Shown: piece after piece, positions 14,857 to 15,480 of the stretch
Numbering within the stretch: position 1 is the first letter of the stretch
Layout: each line of letters begins with the position of its first letter
Assembly: GCA_963808455.1 (NCBI GenBank)
Contig: CAWEHT010000340.1
Coordinates: 1-15,480, forward strand
DNA from: CAWEHT01 sp963808455
GTDB lineage: Bacteria > Chloroflexota > Anaerolineae > CG2-30-64-16
DNA length: 15,480 nt
Reading direction: 5' to 3'
The notes under the pieces: model-generated
Database searches by the model: none
What the model saw: the letters and a program-made list of their open reading frames with translations, nothing else
Told to the model about the DNA's origin: nothing
Program-made: the position numbers and the translations under genes

Positions 14857-15093
14857 CGACGTTGCACCTAGCTCCTCTACCAGCCTCTTGGTCCTCTCGT
14901 TTGACTCGAGTATCCTTTTCAGCAGTGTTTTTCTACCAAGTATGAATGTCACATCCCCCTTCAACCTGTTCCTGGTTGACTGCAGGAGCCTGTCAGGTAT
15001 GCCCGACAGAGGCAGCACTCCTATCGTGCTGTACTTCTGCGCCTGGCTCTTGCCGGCCTCTACGAAGTCCTGTTTTTGACTTTTTGTGAGCAT
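14857..15093 (-). CDS. Archaeal ribosomal protein uL10 (P0), N-terminal fragment
   Basis: About 79 residues of the archaeal/eukaryotic-type large-subunit stalk base protein that carries the P1/L12 proteins on 23S rRNA. It starts with ATG at 15093: MLTKSQKQDFVEAGKSQAQK, then YSTIGVLPLSGIPDRLLQST and RNRLKGDVTFILGRKTLLKR, which follow the P0 N-terminal pattern. It ends at VEELGATS, where the sequence turns into the inverted aminopeptidase fragment. The start lies 4 nt after the uL1 stop, as in the archaeal L11-L1-L10-L12 operon. Base composition is clearly lower in GC than the rest of the contig. The archaeal phylum is not determinable by eye; a DPANN-like or thermoplasmatal source is a guess. 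Confidence 0.8.
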
Positions 15094-15097
15094 ATCA

Positions 15098-15334
15098 TCA
15101 TATAAGCTTGAGGGGCTTACCCATCGTAAACTTTACAAATACAGACCTTAAGTGCTGCTTCCCGACTTTTTTTACCACCGAGTTTATGACCTCGTCCACG
15201 TTCGCTGCAAGTTCATTGACATTCATCTTCTCAGTGCCGACCATGCAGTGCACTGTCGGAAGGTTCTTGCCCTTGTTCACACGTACGCTCTGTTCATTGT
15301 CGGTCCTCCTTAGGAACCGGTACTGAAGGTACTG
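15098..15334 (-). CDS. Archaeal ribosomal protein uL1, C-terminal fragment
   Basis: The last 78 residues or so of uL1, the L1-stalk protein. Diagnostic stretches are SVRVNKGKNLPTVHCMVGTEKM, NELAANVDEVINSVVKKVG and the end VFVKFTMGKPLKLI, typical of archaeal L1. It stops with TGA at 15098-15100 and couples to uL10. The 5' side is cut: an in-frame TAA at 15335-15337 precedes QYLQYRFLRRTDNEQ, whereas uL1 should continue for another 130 or more residues. A join to other DNA, or a frameshift, near 15335 explains this. GTG at 15280 is an internal codon, not the real start. Confidence 0.8.
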   Translation of the reverse strand, partial: QYLQYRFLRRTDNEQSVRVNKGKNLPTVHCMVGTEKMNVNELAANVDEVINSVVKKVGKQHLRSVFVKFTMGKPLKLI

Positions 15335-15392
15335 TTAGAAATACTATCCCTTATCTTCACCCTATGAAAGCGGCTTATGCACCGCGCTTGAT

Positions 15393-15424
15393 AAAAAAGT
15401 CCCGCAAATTATTCTGTGGGACTT
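15393..15424 (-). terminator. Intrinsic terminator, leftward
   Basis: On the minus strand AAGTCCC (15424-15418) pairs with GGGACTT (15403-15397), extended inward by two more pairs after one mismatch. It is followed directly by a run of six or more T (15398-15393). It would end a transcript entering from the right edge. Confidence 0.75.
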
Positions 15425-15438
15425 CTGCGTGTCCATAT

Positions 15439-15475
15439 AAAAAGTAAGAGGAGAACGTGGAAACTCCGCTTACTT
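15439..15475 (-). terminator. Intrinsic terminator, leftward, upstream of the first
   Basis: On the minus strand AAGTAAG (15475-15469) pairs with CTTACTT (15448-15442), then GGAG with CTCC after one mismatch, around a 10-nt loop. A T run of about five bases (15443-15439) follows. With the terminator at 15393-15424 it forms a tandem pair. Confidence 0.65.
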
Positions 15476-15480
15476 ATCCA

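Larger units (their letters stand above)
15335..15480. other. Low-GC segment of separate origin, no gene visible
   Basis: The last 146 bp hold no recognisable coding sequence. They carry two tandem hairpin-plus-T-run terminators reading leftwards. Such terminators suit a bacterium better than the archaeal ribosomal operon next to them, so this is probably another fragment (Firmicutes-like in flavour) whose gene lies beyond the right edge. Confidence 0.5.

Overview
The window reads as a composite of at least three, probably four, unrelated pieces of DNA rather than one continuous chromosome. This looks like a metagenomic contig with chimeric joins. Piece A (1 to about 1242) carries the 3' end of alaS and the 5' part of mutY. 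It resembles an acidobacterium (Terriglobia-like); that is my recollection of the protein style and of the intergenic hairpin repeats, not a search result. Piece B (about 1242 to 13436) is a high-GC bacterium. Its FIST, VanW, TSUP, M29-type aminopeptidase, Kbl and zinc-ribbon/mutY content fits a Chloroflexota (Anaerolineae-like) genome at moderate confidence. Piece B' (13437 to about 14856) is the last 1.4 kb of piece B repeated in inverted orientation. Piece C (about 14857 to 15334) is archaeal: the C-terminus of ribosomal protein uL1 followed by the N-terminus of uL10 (P0). Piece D (about 15335 to 15480) is low-GC DNA with two tandem intrinsic terminators and is probably bacterial.

Layout of piece B: the C-terminal domain of a FIST sensor protein; a strong hairpin leader and a methyl-accepting chemotaxis protein (+); then on the minus strand a VanW/PG-binding membrane protein, a family 2 glycosyltransferase (frameshifted) and an RmlD-type dTDP-4-dehydrorhamnose reductase. 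A divergent promoter region follows, with a plus-strand PLP enzyme of the glycine C-acetyltransferase/8-amino-7-oxononanoate synthase family carrying two compensating frameshifts. After it come a convergent TSUP (TauE/SafE) permease, a divergent LysR regulator, an M29-type aminopeptidase, two small divergent zinc-ribbon genes and the start of a second mutY.

rmlD and the glycosyltransferase are closely spaced and together suggest deoxysugar-containing envelope glycan synthesis; vanW, downstream with its own likely promoter, is another envelope function. FIST next to an MCP suggests a small-ligand sensing pair. The TSUP permease and the LysR gene share a divergent intergenic region, the usual arrangement for a transporter and its regulator.

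The most informative signal is the 2.8 kb palindrome centred near 13443. The two arms carry different, complementary errors in mutY. Merging the arms restores an intact reading frame and the conserved EIMLQQT and PYFQRW motifs, and the fold point sits on a GGCC microhomology. This points to a snap-back (fold-back) copy made during amplification or sequencing rather than a biological inverted duplication. I found no convincing new defence, mobile or biosynthetic system. The best candidate biology is regulatory: two promoters whose 17-bp spacers each hold a 16-bp dyad, a structured leader before the MCP gene, and a pair of acidobacterial intergenic hairpin repeats with constant ends and different stems.
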